Source: RGIG1927 sp045546275 (GTDB lineage Bacteria; Bacillota; Clostridia; UMGS1883). Taken from it: a stretch of DNA of 64,000 nt. The notes under the pieces are model-generated. The model worked only from the letters and a program-made list of their open reading frames with translations. It searched no databases and was not told the origin of the DNA. Position 1 is the first letter of the stretch, and the number at the start of each line of letters is the position of its first letter. The stretch spans positions 1-64,000 of the forward strand of contig JAZQCM010000015.1 of NCBI GenBank assembly GCA_045546275.1, written 5' to 3'. This document shows, piece after piece, positions 33,411-41,183 of the stretch. The translations under genes and the position numbers were made by a program.

Positions 33411-36400
33411 TTATTTGAAGTAATTTACGCCGGACTCAAATATTTTCTGGTCCTTACTGAAGGGAATGTTCTTGGAAACGTAATCGCCCTTACGTTCGCT
33501 GTGAGCCATCTTGCCCAGTACGCGTCCGTCGGGAGATGTAATACCTTCAATTGCATCAAAACTGCCGTTGGGGTTAAACTGAATATCATGTGTGGGTGTG
33601 CCGTTCAAATCAACGTAGCGTGTTGCAACCTGACCGTTTTCAATAAGCTTTTTCAAAAGATTTTCCGGTGCAACAAATCGGCCTTCACCGTGAGAAATGG
33701 GAATAGCGTGAATATCGCCTGCATTTACACTGTCAAACCAGGGTGAAAGGGTACTCACAACCTTGGTATAGCTCATGTTGGAGGCATGGCGGCCAATGTT
33801 GTTGAAGGTAAGTGTTGCACTGTCGTCTGTCATGTCGCAAATTTCACCGTAAGGAACAAGTCCTAACTTAATAAGTGCCTGGAAGCCGTTACAAATACCT
33901 AAAATAAGACCGTCACGGTTTTTAAGAAGGTTCATTGTAGCTTCTTTAACCCATGCATTTCTGAAGGCTGTTGCAATGAACTTACCGCTGCCGTCAGGCT
34001 CGTCGCCACCGGAGAAACCGCCGGGGAACATGATAATCTGGCTTTCGTTAATTCTCTTTGCAAATTCCTTGAGTGATTCTGTTACATCGTTCATTGTAAG
34101 GTTGCGGAACACGCAAATGTCAGCTTCGGCACCTGCATTGATAAAGTTTCTTGCAGAGTCGTATTCGCAGTTTGTACCGGGGAATACCGGGATAAACACC
34201 TTGGGCTTTGCAACCTTATTTTTAGCAACATGGATGCTTCTTTTTGTATAAGCGTAGTCAACAATGGGAGTAGATTCTTCCTTCGCCTTTGTGGGGAAGG
34301 TCTTTTCAAGTGTTTTTGTCCATGCGGAAAGAACTTCGGAAAGAGCCATTTCCACACCGTTCACTGTAATTTTTTCGCTTTCAACGGTTGTACCGATTAC
34401 TGTGTAGTCAATGCCTGAAAGTGCATTAACATCTTCGCATTCAAGCACCATTGCACCGGGAAGAAGTGAGAAGAGAAGTGAAGAATCGCATTCAATGGAT
34501 GCGCCTATCATGTTACCAAATGCCATTTTGCTCACAGCTTCACACACGCCACCCTTTTTGAGAACAGAAGCAGAAACAACCTTTTTGTCAACGATTGCTT
34601 TGTGAATTGTGCTGTAGGCTTTGTCAAGAGAAGCCCAGTCACAAACTAAATCTTCGTCCATGGGGATTGTAACAAGCACAATAGAATTGCCTGCCTTTTT
34701 AAATTCAGGAGAAATAATGTTATCTGTCTTTTCTGTAGTAACAGCAAAGGAAACAAGTGTGGGAGGAACATCCAAACTGTCAAAGGAACCACTCATGGAG
34801 TCCTTACCACCGATTGCACCTAAGCCCAGCTTCATCTGAGCAGTGTAGGCGCCTAAAAGTGCAGCAAAGGGCTTGCCCCAACGTGCGGGAACATCCTTCA
34901 ATCTTTCAAAATATTCCTGGAATGTAAGATAACATGTTTTATAATCGCCACCAAGTGCAACAATCTTTGCAACAGATTCAACCACTGCATAAAGAGCGCC
35001 ATGGAAAGGCGAGAAGGTGGAAATGTCGGGGTTAAAGCCGTATGCCATTAATGAAGCGGTTGTTGTTTTGCCGCTCATTACGGGGATTTTTGCAGCCATA
35101 CCATCAACGGGAGTCATCTGAGTTTTACCACCAAAGGGCATCAAAACAGTTGCCGCACCAATGGAAGAGTCAAAGCGTTCAATAAGACCCTTCTGGCTAC
35201 ATACGTTTAAGTCGCTTACTGTATTTAACCATTCAGACTTAATGTCTGTTACTTCCTTCTTTTCAAAAATGTTGCCCAAAGGCTTGCTAACCTGAACTGT
35301 TGCATGCTTTTCAGCACCGTTTGTGTTCAGGAAATCACGGCTTATGGAAACAATTGTTTTGCCTCTCCACTTCATTGTAAGGCGATTGTCGTCGGTAACA
35401 GTTGCCACACGTGTGGATTCGAGGTTTTCCTCGGAGGCATATGCCATGAACTTTTCAACGTTTTCGGGAGCTACAACAACAGCCATTCTTTCCTGGCTTT
35501 CACTGATTGCAAGCTCTGTGCCGTCAAGTCCGTCGTACTTTTTGGGAACAGCGTCAAGGTTAATTGTCAAGCCGTCGGAAAGCTCACCGATTGCAACTGA
35601 AACACCGCCTGCACCAAAGTCGTTACAACGCTTAATCATTGTTGTAAGATTGGGGTTACGGAACAATCTCTGAATTTTTCTTTCCTCGGGGGGATTGCCC
35701 TTCTGAACTTCAGCACCGCAGGTTTCAATACTGGACTCTGTGTGAGCCTTGGAAGAGCCTGTTGCGCCACCGCAACCGTCTCTGCCTGTTTTACCGCCCA
35801 AAAGAATAATAACGTCGTCCTTTTGGGGAACCTCACGTACAACGTTTGCTTTGGGAGCAGCGCCAATTACAGCACCGATTTCCATTCTTTTTGCAACATA
35901 GCCGGGATGGTAAATTTCATTAACCTGACCTGTTGCAAGACCAATCTGGTTGCCGTAGGAGGAGTAGCCTGCAGCGGCTGTTCTTGTAAGCTTCTTCTGA
36001 GGAAGCTTGCCGGGAAGTGTTTGGTTAATTGGAACATTGGGGTCACTTGCACCTGTTACACGCATTGCCTGATAAACGTAGCTTCTGCCCGAAAGGGGGT
36101 CACGGATAGCACCGCCAAGGCAGGTTGCCGCACCACCGAAGGGTTCAATTTCTGTGGGGTGGTTATGTGTTTCGTTCTTGAACATCAAAAGCCATTCTTC
36201 GTTTACACCGTCGTTATCCACATTGATAACAATGGAGCAGGCATTGATTTCTTCGGATTCGTCAATTTCCTTCAAAAGTCCCTTGCTCTTTAAGTCTTTA
36301 ACGGCAATTGTTGCCATGTCCATAAGGCAAAGGTTCTTTTTCTTACCTATATAAAGTCTTTCACGGGAATTAAGATATGCATCGTAAGCCTTTTTAAGAG

Positions 36401-37130
36401 CTGTAAAACCATCTTCAATATCAACAGAGTCAATAATTGTGGAGAAGGTTGTGTGACGGCAGTGGTCGGACCAATAGGTGTCGATAACTCGCATTTCTGT
36501 GTAAGAGGGGTCACGCTTTTCTTCGTCACGGAAGTATGCCTGGCAGAACTTTAAATCGCCCATATCCATGGCAAAGCCCATGCTGTTTGCAAGTGCCTGA
36601 AGCTCCTCGTCGTTTGCCGAAATAAAGCCTTCCACAATTTTTACATCCTCGGGAACAACTGCTTCTTCAACAAGGCTTTCGGGCTTTTCGAGCTTTGCAA
36701 CACGGGAGTCAACGGGGTTTATGTAGTACTTTGAAACTTTTTCCTTATCCTCGGGGGTAATGTTACCCTTTAAAATAACTAATTTAGCAACTCTTACAGC
36801 GGGTTTTACACCCTGTGTTAAAATCTGAACACAAACTGCTGCGGAGTCTGCTCTTTGGTCATACTGACCGGGGAGATATTCTGTTGCAATGATTGTTTCA
36901 TCATCAGCTGTGGTAAGTGTTTCATCATAGGCAAAATCCACAGGAGGCTCGGAAAATACCAAAGGCTTTGCCGCCTTATATTCCTCCTGGGAAATACCTT
37001 CAATGTCATAACGGTTTACAATACGGACACCTGTAAGGTTATCCATTGCCAGGTTTTCACGAAGGTCAGCGTAAAGGCCCTGAGCCTCAACGTCAAATCC
37101 GGGCTTTTTTTCAACAAAAATACGAAGCAT
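33411..37130 (-). CDS. purL: phosphoribosylformylglycinamidine synthase, single-chain
   Basis: A 1239-residue FGAM synthase that turns FGAR, ATP and glutamine into FGAM in purine synthesis. Parts in order: N-terminal PurS-like domain; synthetase half with MRVIDTYWSDHCRHTTF and FKNETHNHPTEIEPFGGAAT; GGATGSSKAHTESS; a second AIRS-like repeat with GGKDSMSGSF; and a class I glutaminase with PGTNCEYDSARNF, nucleophile Cys in LGICNGFQALIKLG and ISHGEGRF. This clostridial length is slightly shorter than the E. coli enzyme. The start has CTGGAGGAAT upstream. It lies 40 nt after the SLH gene with no clear promoter between, so it may be read from the folD side. Confidence 0.97.
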   Translation of the reverse strand: MLRIFVEKKPGFDVEAQGLYADLRENLAMDNLTGVRIVNRYDIEGISQEEYKAAKPLVFSEPPVDFAYDETLTTADDETIIATEYLPGQYDQRADSAAVCVQILTQGVKPAVRVAKLVILKGNITPEDKEKVSKYYINPVDSRVAKLEKPESLVEEAVVPEDVKIVEGFISANDEELQALANSMGFAMDMGDLKFCQAYFRDEEKRDPSYTEMRVIDTYWSDHCRHTTFSTIIDSVDIEDGFTALKKAYDAYLNSRERLYIGKKKNLCLMDMATIAVKDLKSKGLLKEIDESEEINACSIVINVDNDGVNEEWLLMFKNETHNHPTEIEPFGGAATCLGGAIRDPLSGRSYVYQAMRVTGASDPNVPINQTLPGKLPQKKLTRTAAAGYSSYGNQIGLATGQVNEIYHPGYVAKRMEIGAVIGAAPKANVVREVPQKDDVIILLGGKTGRDGCGGATGSSKAHTESSIETCGAEVQKGNPPEERKIQRLFRNPNLTTMIKRCNDFGAGGVSVAIGELSDGLTINLDAVPKKYDGLDGTELAISESQERMAVVVAPENVEKFMAYASEENLESTRVATVTDDNRLTMKWRGKTIVSISRDFLNTNGAEKHATVQVSKPLGNIFEKKEVTDIKSEWLNTVSDLNVCSQKGLIERFDSSIGAATVLMPFGGKTQMTPVDGMAAKIPVMSGKTTTASLMAYGFNPDISTFSPFHGALYAVVESVAKIVALGGDYKTCYLTFQEYFERLKDVPARWGKPFAALLGAYTAQMKLGLGAIGGKDSMSGSFDSLDVPPTLVSFAVTTEKTDNIISPEFKKAGNSIVLVTIPMDEDLVCDWASLDKAYSTIHKAIVDKKVVSASVLKKGGVCEAVSKMAFGNMIGASIECDSSLLFSLLPGAMVLECEDVNALSGIDYTVIGTTVESEKITVNGVEMALSEVLSAWTKTLEKTFPTKAKEESTPIVDYAYTKRSIHVAKNKVAKPKVFIPVFPGTNCEYDSARNFINAGAEADICVFRNLTMNDVTESLKEFAKRINESQIIMFPGGFSGGDEPDGSGKFIATAFRNAWVKEATMNLLKNRDGLILGICNGFQALIKLGLVPYGEICDMTDDSATLTFNNIGRHASNMSYTKVVSTLSPWFDSVNAGDIHAIPISHGEGRFVAPENLLKKLIENGQVATRYVDLNGTPTHDIQFNPNGSFDAIEGITSPDGRVLGKMAHSERKGDYVSKNIPFSKDQKIFESGVNYFK

Positions 37131-37169
37131 AATTAATTCCTCCAGTTGTTAAAAATTTATGTTAAAAAA

Positions 37170-38507
37170 TTATAATTCTAAAAGCTTTGCTATAATGTGT
37201 GCAGCCTGAGCACGTGTTGCGTTTCCTAAGGGTTCAAAGGTGGCTGCAGTCATACCGTTTATAATGCCTGCTTTCTTCATGGCATATACTGCTTCTATAG
37301 CGTAATCCTTAATCTGTGAGTGGTCAGCAAAGGGGTTCATGCCGGGGATAAAGGGAATATCTTCGCCCAAAGAGGTCATTGTTCGGTGTGCAAACACTGC
37401 CATGTCCTGCCTTGTTACAAGGTTTGAGGGGTTAAAGTTACCTTTATCGTCGCCTGTTGTAATGCGGTTGTCATATGCCGCCATAACAGCATCATAGAAC
37501 CAGTTTTCGTCGTCCACGTCGTTAAAGGGCGAAGCTTTTGTAGTATGCTTTAAGTCAAATGCCTTGTAAAGCATTGTTACAAACTGTGCACGTGTTACAA
37601 ATGCATCAGGCGCAAAGGTTTTTTCATCCATACCATTGATAATACCCTTTTTGTAAAGAGAAAGTATGCTGTCCTTTGCCCAGTGACTTTCGGGAAGGTC
37701 TGTAAAGGGGTTAACAGGCTCAGTTTCTTCCTCGGTAGGTTCTTCTGTAGGTTCTTCGGTGGGCTCCTCGGTAGGTTCTTCAGTAGGCTTTTCTGTGGGT
37801 TTTTCGGTAGGCTCTTCATCTCTGGATGATGAACCGCCACCACCGCCACCGCCGCCTGTGGAAGCGGCTGTAACTGTAACGTGGACTACCGCATAGTTAC
37901 TGCCTGTGCGAAGCCATATGTCGCTTGTGCCCTTTTTCAAGGCTGTGATTTCAAGTGTGTTTCCTGAAAGGGATGCTGAAATAACGTCCTCATCTTCAAT
38001 TTCTACTGTGATTTTAGCTGTTGTTGTAATTTCAACTGTAGTGCTTTTGCCCTTTTTAAGTGTTACTTCATCTGTTTCGGGAACAATGGGTGTTACCTCG
38101 GTTGTGCCGTTGCCACCTGAGGGCTTTGAGGGCTCATCTGTTCTGTCAACTGTTTCGGCAAGAACAAATTCCAACGATTCGCTTACCTCGCCCGACTGAA
38201 CAATAATTGTCCACACGCCTTCAGGCCAAAGCTTTGACTTTTCACCAAGTTCAATTGAAATGCCTTCTCTGAGTTCATCGGGGGAGTAGGTCATGATATA
38301 CTTTGCTGTGGAGTCGTATTCTTCGGGGTAGTAAAGTCCCAAGGATACGTACACGTTTGTGTTACCTTTGACAACTACTGTTTCTTCATACATATACTCC
38401 TCATAGCGAAGAGGTTTGAGTTCAATAAAAGCTTCACCTTCCGCAAATGATGGAACGGAAGCTATACAAATACAAATAATAATAAACAGTGCTAATAATT
38501 TTTTCAT
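37170..38507 (-). CDS. S-layer-homology (SLH) domain surface protein
   Basis: A 445-residue exported protein. Residues 1-23 are a signal peptide. About 25-120 form a beta-rich domain, about 145-215 a bacterial Ig-like (Big) domain ending in YAVVHVTVTAA, then a run of glycines, seven PTE(E/K) repeats as a wall-spanning stalk, and three SLH repeats (about 260-445; FTDLPESHWAKDSI, FNDVDDENWFYDAV, FADHSQIKDYAIEA). SLH repeats bind pyruvylated secondary wall polymers. The ATG at 38507 has AAAGGA upstream. Its position between folD and purL is unexpected for a surface protein; function is otherwise unknown. Confidence 0.92.
   Translation of the reverse strand: MKKLLALFIIICICIASVPSFAEGEAFIELKPLRYEEYMYEETVVVKGNTNVYVSLGLYYPEEYDSTAKYIMTYSPDELREGISIELGEKSKLWPEGVWTIIVQSGEVSESLEFVLAETVDRTDEPSKPSGGNGTTEVTPIVPETDEVTLKKGKSTTVEITTTAKITVEIEDEDVISASLSGNTLEITALKKGTSDIWLRTGSNYAVVHVTVTAASTGGGGGGGGSSSRDEEPTEKPTEKPTEEPTEEPTEEPTEEPTEEETEPVNPFTDLPESHWAKDSILSLYKKGIINGMDEKTFAPDAFVTRAQFVTMLYKAFDLKHTTKASPFNDVDDENWFYDAVMAAYDNRITTGDDKGNFNPSNLVTRQDMAVFAHRTMTSLGEDIPFIPGMNPFADHSQIKDYAIEAVYAMKKAGIINGMTAATFEPLGNATRAQAAHIIAKLLEL
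37728..37811 (-). repeat. seven 12-bp repeats coding PTE(E/K)
   Basis: Seven in-frame 12-nt units encode PTEK, PTEK and five PTEE copies in the SLH protein stalk. Third-position changes among units show age; copy number may vary between strains. Confidence 0.9.
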
Positions 38508-38521
38508 TTTACAATCCTTTC

Positions 38522-39373
38522 TTATACCAATCCGTGGTGAAGCTTGCATGCTTTAAGTGTGTTTTTCATGAGCATTGCAATTGTCATGGGGCCAACACCG
38601 CCCGGAACGGGGGTAATTGCCGAAGCAATGCTATACACTTCGTTAAAATTTACATCGCCGCAGAGCTTTCCGTCAACACGGTTCATGCCCACGTCAATAA
38701 CAACTGCGCCTTCTTTTACCATGTCCTTTGTGACAAAGTTTGCCTTGCCTACAGCAGCAATTAAAATGTCAGCCCGTTTTGTAACCTCGGCAAGGTTTTT
38801 AGTTTTGGAATGACAAATTGTAACCGTACCGTTTGCATGAAGCAAAAGCATTGCCTGAGGCTTGCCTACGATGTTGCTTCTGCCGATAACAACACATTCT
38901 TTTCCGCTAACTTCGATGCCTGTAAGCTTTATAAGCTCCATAACGCCTGCGGGGGTGCAGGGGAGAAAGTGGAAATTACCAATCATTATTTTGCCCACAT
39001 TTACAGGGTGGAACGCATCCACGTCTTTAGTGTAGTTAATGGCAAGAAGCACTTTTTCCTCATTAATGTGCTTAGGAAGCGGCAACTGGCACAAAATGCC
39101 GTCAATGTCATTTCTTTCGTTCAATACATCAATAAGCTTTAAAAGCTCTTCTTCTGTTGTTTCTTCCGGGAGTGCAAATTCCTCGGATTTAAAGCCACAT
39201 TCCTCGCAGGCTTTTTTCTTATTATTAACGTACACCCTGCTTGCGGGATTGTCCCCTACGATTATTACTGCCAGACCCGGCTGTACGCCCTTTTCTGTCA
39301 GAAGAGTTGTTTCCTCTTTGATTTCCTGTTTTATTTTGGCGGATAGAGTTTTTCCGTCCAGTATTGTTGCCAT
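38522..39373 (-). CDS. folD: methylenetetrahydrofolate dehydrogenase/cyclohydrolase
   Basis: A 283-residue bifunctional enzyme interconverting methylene-, methenyl- and 10-formyl-tetrahydrofolate with NADP. Marks are the catalytic-lysine region SRVYVNNKKKACEECG, the GILCQLPLPKH block, DAFHPVNVGKI, CTPAGVMELI, VIGRSNIVGKP and the C-terminal TPVPGGVGPMTIAML. It supplies 10-formyl-THF for purine synthesis, fitting nearby purL. The ATG at 39373 has a strong GAAAGGAG site, and this start is right for the family, although it lies 149 nt inside the 3' end of ygiQ in another frame. Confidence 0.97.
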   Translation of the reverse strand: MATILDGKTLSAKIKQEIKEETTLLTEKGVQPGLAVIIVGDNPASRVYVNNKKKACEECGFKSEEFALPEETTEEELLKLIDVLNERNDIDGILCQLPLPKHINEEKVLLAINYTKDVDAFHPVNVGKIMIGNFHFLPCTPAGVMELIKLTGIEVSGKECVVIGRSNIVGKPQAMLLLHANGTVTICHSKTKNLAEVTKRADILIAAVGKANFVTKDMVKEGAVVIDVGMNRVDGKLCGDVNFNEVYSIASAITPVPGGVGPMTIAMLMKNTLKACKLHHGLV

Positions 39374-41171
39374 ATGCTTCTCTCCTTTCGGGTTTTATCA
39401 GACAATCGGGAGTAAAGCCGATAAGGTCACGCCTTCCTGCCTGAATAAGTGCTTTTTTAACAAGCTGATAGTTTTCGGGCTTTGAAGATTGCAAAAGTGC
39501 TCTCTGCATAGCCTTTTCCTCGTATGTTTTGGGAACATACACTTCCTTCATTGTTCTGGGGTCAATGCCCGTGTGGAACATTGCTGTTGAAAGTGTACCC
39601 GGTGTGGGATAAAAATCCTGCACCTGCTGGGGGCGGATGTTGTTTGCCTTTAAGTAAAGAGCAAGTTCAATTGCCTCCTTTAAGGTGCTTCCCGGGTGTG
39701 AGGACATTAAATAGGGAACAAGATACTGTTCTTTTCCTATTTCTTTGTTTATTTTGTAGAACTTTTCCGAGAACTTACGGTAAACATTAAGTCCGGGTTT
39801 GCCCATGTAGAAAAGCACCTTGTTTGAAATGTGCTCAGGGGCAACCTTTAACTGACCCGAAACGTGATGCTTACAAAGCTCGTAGAAAAATTCATCATTT
39901 TCGTCGTGTATTAAGTAATCGTACCGGATACCGCTTCTCACAAAAACCTTTTTCACCTTGTCAATTCCGCGGATTTTCCGAAGCAGTGACAAATAGTCGC
40001 TGTGGTCAACTTTTGCGTTTTTACAAACATCGGGGTAAAGGCATTGCTTGTCCTTACAGGTGCCGAATTTTAACTGCTTTTCGCAAGATGGGAACCTGAA
40101 ATTTGCGGTAGGTCCGCCAACGTCATGGATGTAACCTTTAAAGTCGGGCATCCATACCATGTTTTTAACTTCGTTTAAAATTGATGCATGGCTTCTTGCT
40201 TGTACAATCCTGCCCTGATGGAAGGTAATTGCACAGAAGTTACAGTTGCCAAAGCATCCACGGGAGCTGGTAACGGAGAACTTAACCTCTTCAATTGCAG
40301 GTATACCGCCATCCTTTTTGTAGGAGGGGTGATATTCACGGGTGTAGGGCAGGGCGTAAATTTTGTCCATTTCCTTTTCGGTCAAAGGCTCGCTCATGGG
40401 CATCTGGATAATATATTTATCCCCATGCTTTTGTGCCAAAATGTGTCCGCGGTAGGGGTCCTGCTCATCGTATTCCATTTTTGTGGCAAGAGCATATGCC
40501 CTTTTGTTTTCTTTTACTTCTTCAAAGGAAGGGAGCTCAACTGCGCCCTTAGGCACTTCGTCCGACACAAAGCACACGCCCTTTGGCATGTTGCCTATGT
40601 GGGGAGTAATGCCTTGGGCTAACATGTTTGCAAGCGCAACAATGCTTTTTTCGCCCATGCCGTAGGAAATGTAGTCAGCCTGTGAGTCAAAGATTATGCT
40701 TCGTCTTACAGAGTCGGACCAGTAATCATAGTGGGCAAATCGTCTTAAGCTTGCCTCAGTACCGCCAATAATTACAGGGATTTTGCCAAAAGCCTCGCGC
40801 ACACGGTTACAGTAAACAATAGTTGCTCTGTCGGGGCGGTAGCCTGCTTTGCCACCCGGGGAATAAGCATCCTCACTGCGGCGCTTTTTTGCAGCGGTGT
40901 AGTGGTTTACCATAGAGTCAATAACACCACCGGAAATTAAAACGCCTAAGCGTGGTCTGCCGAATTTTAAAAAGTCACGGGTTGATTTGTAGTCAGGCTG
41001 GGGGAGGATACACACCCTGTAGCCTTCTTTTTCAAGTAATCTCGATAAAATGGCAACACCAAAGGAAGGGTGGTCTACATAGGCATCTGCCGATATGAAT
41101 AAAAAATCATAATAGTCCCATCCTGAACTTTCCATCTCTTCTTTTGTGATAGGTAAAAACTTCTCTGCCAT
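39225..41171 (-). CDS. YgiQ-family radical SAM protein
   Basis: A 648-residue radical SAM enzyme of the YgiQ family. The N-terminal domain (FLPITKEEMESSGWDYYDF, DHPSFGVAILSRLLE) is typical; the SAM cluster motif is CFGNCNFC inside TSSRGCFGNCNFCAI, and a second Cys-rich stretch (FGTCKDKQCLYPDVCKNA) follows. The substrate is unknown. Family homology ends near LIGFTPDCLIKP; the remaining roughly 60 residues are polar, Asn/Gly/Arg-rich and overlap folD by 149 nt in a different frame. Either the tail is a recent extension after loss of an earlier stop or a frameshift lies there. It starts 13 nt after ftsK. Confidence 0.92.
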   Translation of the reverse strand: MAEKFLPITKEEMESSGWDYYDFLFISADAYVDHPSFGVAILSRLLEKEGYRVCILPQPDYKSTRDFLKFGRPRLGVLISGGVIDSMVNHYTAAKKRRSEDAYSPGGKAGYRPDRATIVYCNRVREAFGKIPVIIGGTEASLRRFAHYDYWSDSVRRSIIFDSQADYISYGMGEKSIVALANMLAQGITPHIGNMPKGVCFVSDEVPKGAVELPSFEEVKENKRAYALATKMEYDEQDPYRGHILAQKHGDKYIIQMPMSEPLTEKEMDKIYALPYTREYHPSYKKDGGIPAIEEVKFSVTSSRGCFGNCNFCAITFHQGRIVQARSHASILNEVKNMVWMPDFKGYIHDVGGPTANFRFPSCEKQLKFGTCKDKQCLYPDVCKNAKVDHSDYLSLLRKIRGIDKVKKVFVRSGIRYDYLIHDENDEFFYELCKHHVSGQLKVAPEHISNKVLFYMGKPGLNVYRKFSEKFYKINKEIGKEQYLVPYLMSSHPGSTLKEAIELALYLKANNIRPQQVQDFYPTPGTLSTAMFHTGIDPRTMKEVYVPKTYEEKAMQRALLQSSKPENYQLVKKALIQAGRRDLIGFTPDCLIKPERREAYGNNTGRKNSIRQNKTGNQRGNNSSDRKGRTAGSGSNNRRGQSRKQGVR

Positions 41172-41183
41172 TTTTTGCTCCTG

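Noticed and set aside
37131..37169. Possible purine riboswitch ahead of purL
   Set aside because: The gap is only 40 nt, AT-rich, and lacks the conserved purine-aptamer loops.
37728..37811. Short regular repeats taken at first for a CRISPR array
   Set aside because: Units are 12 nt, in frame and encode PTE(E/K); there are no spacers and no cas genes.
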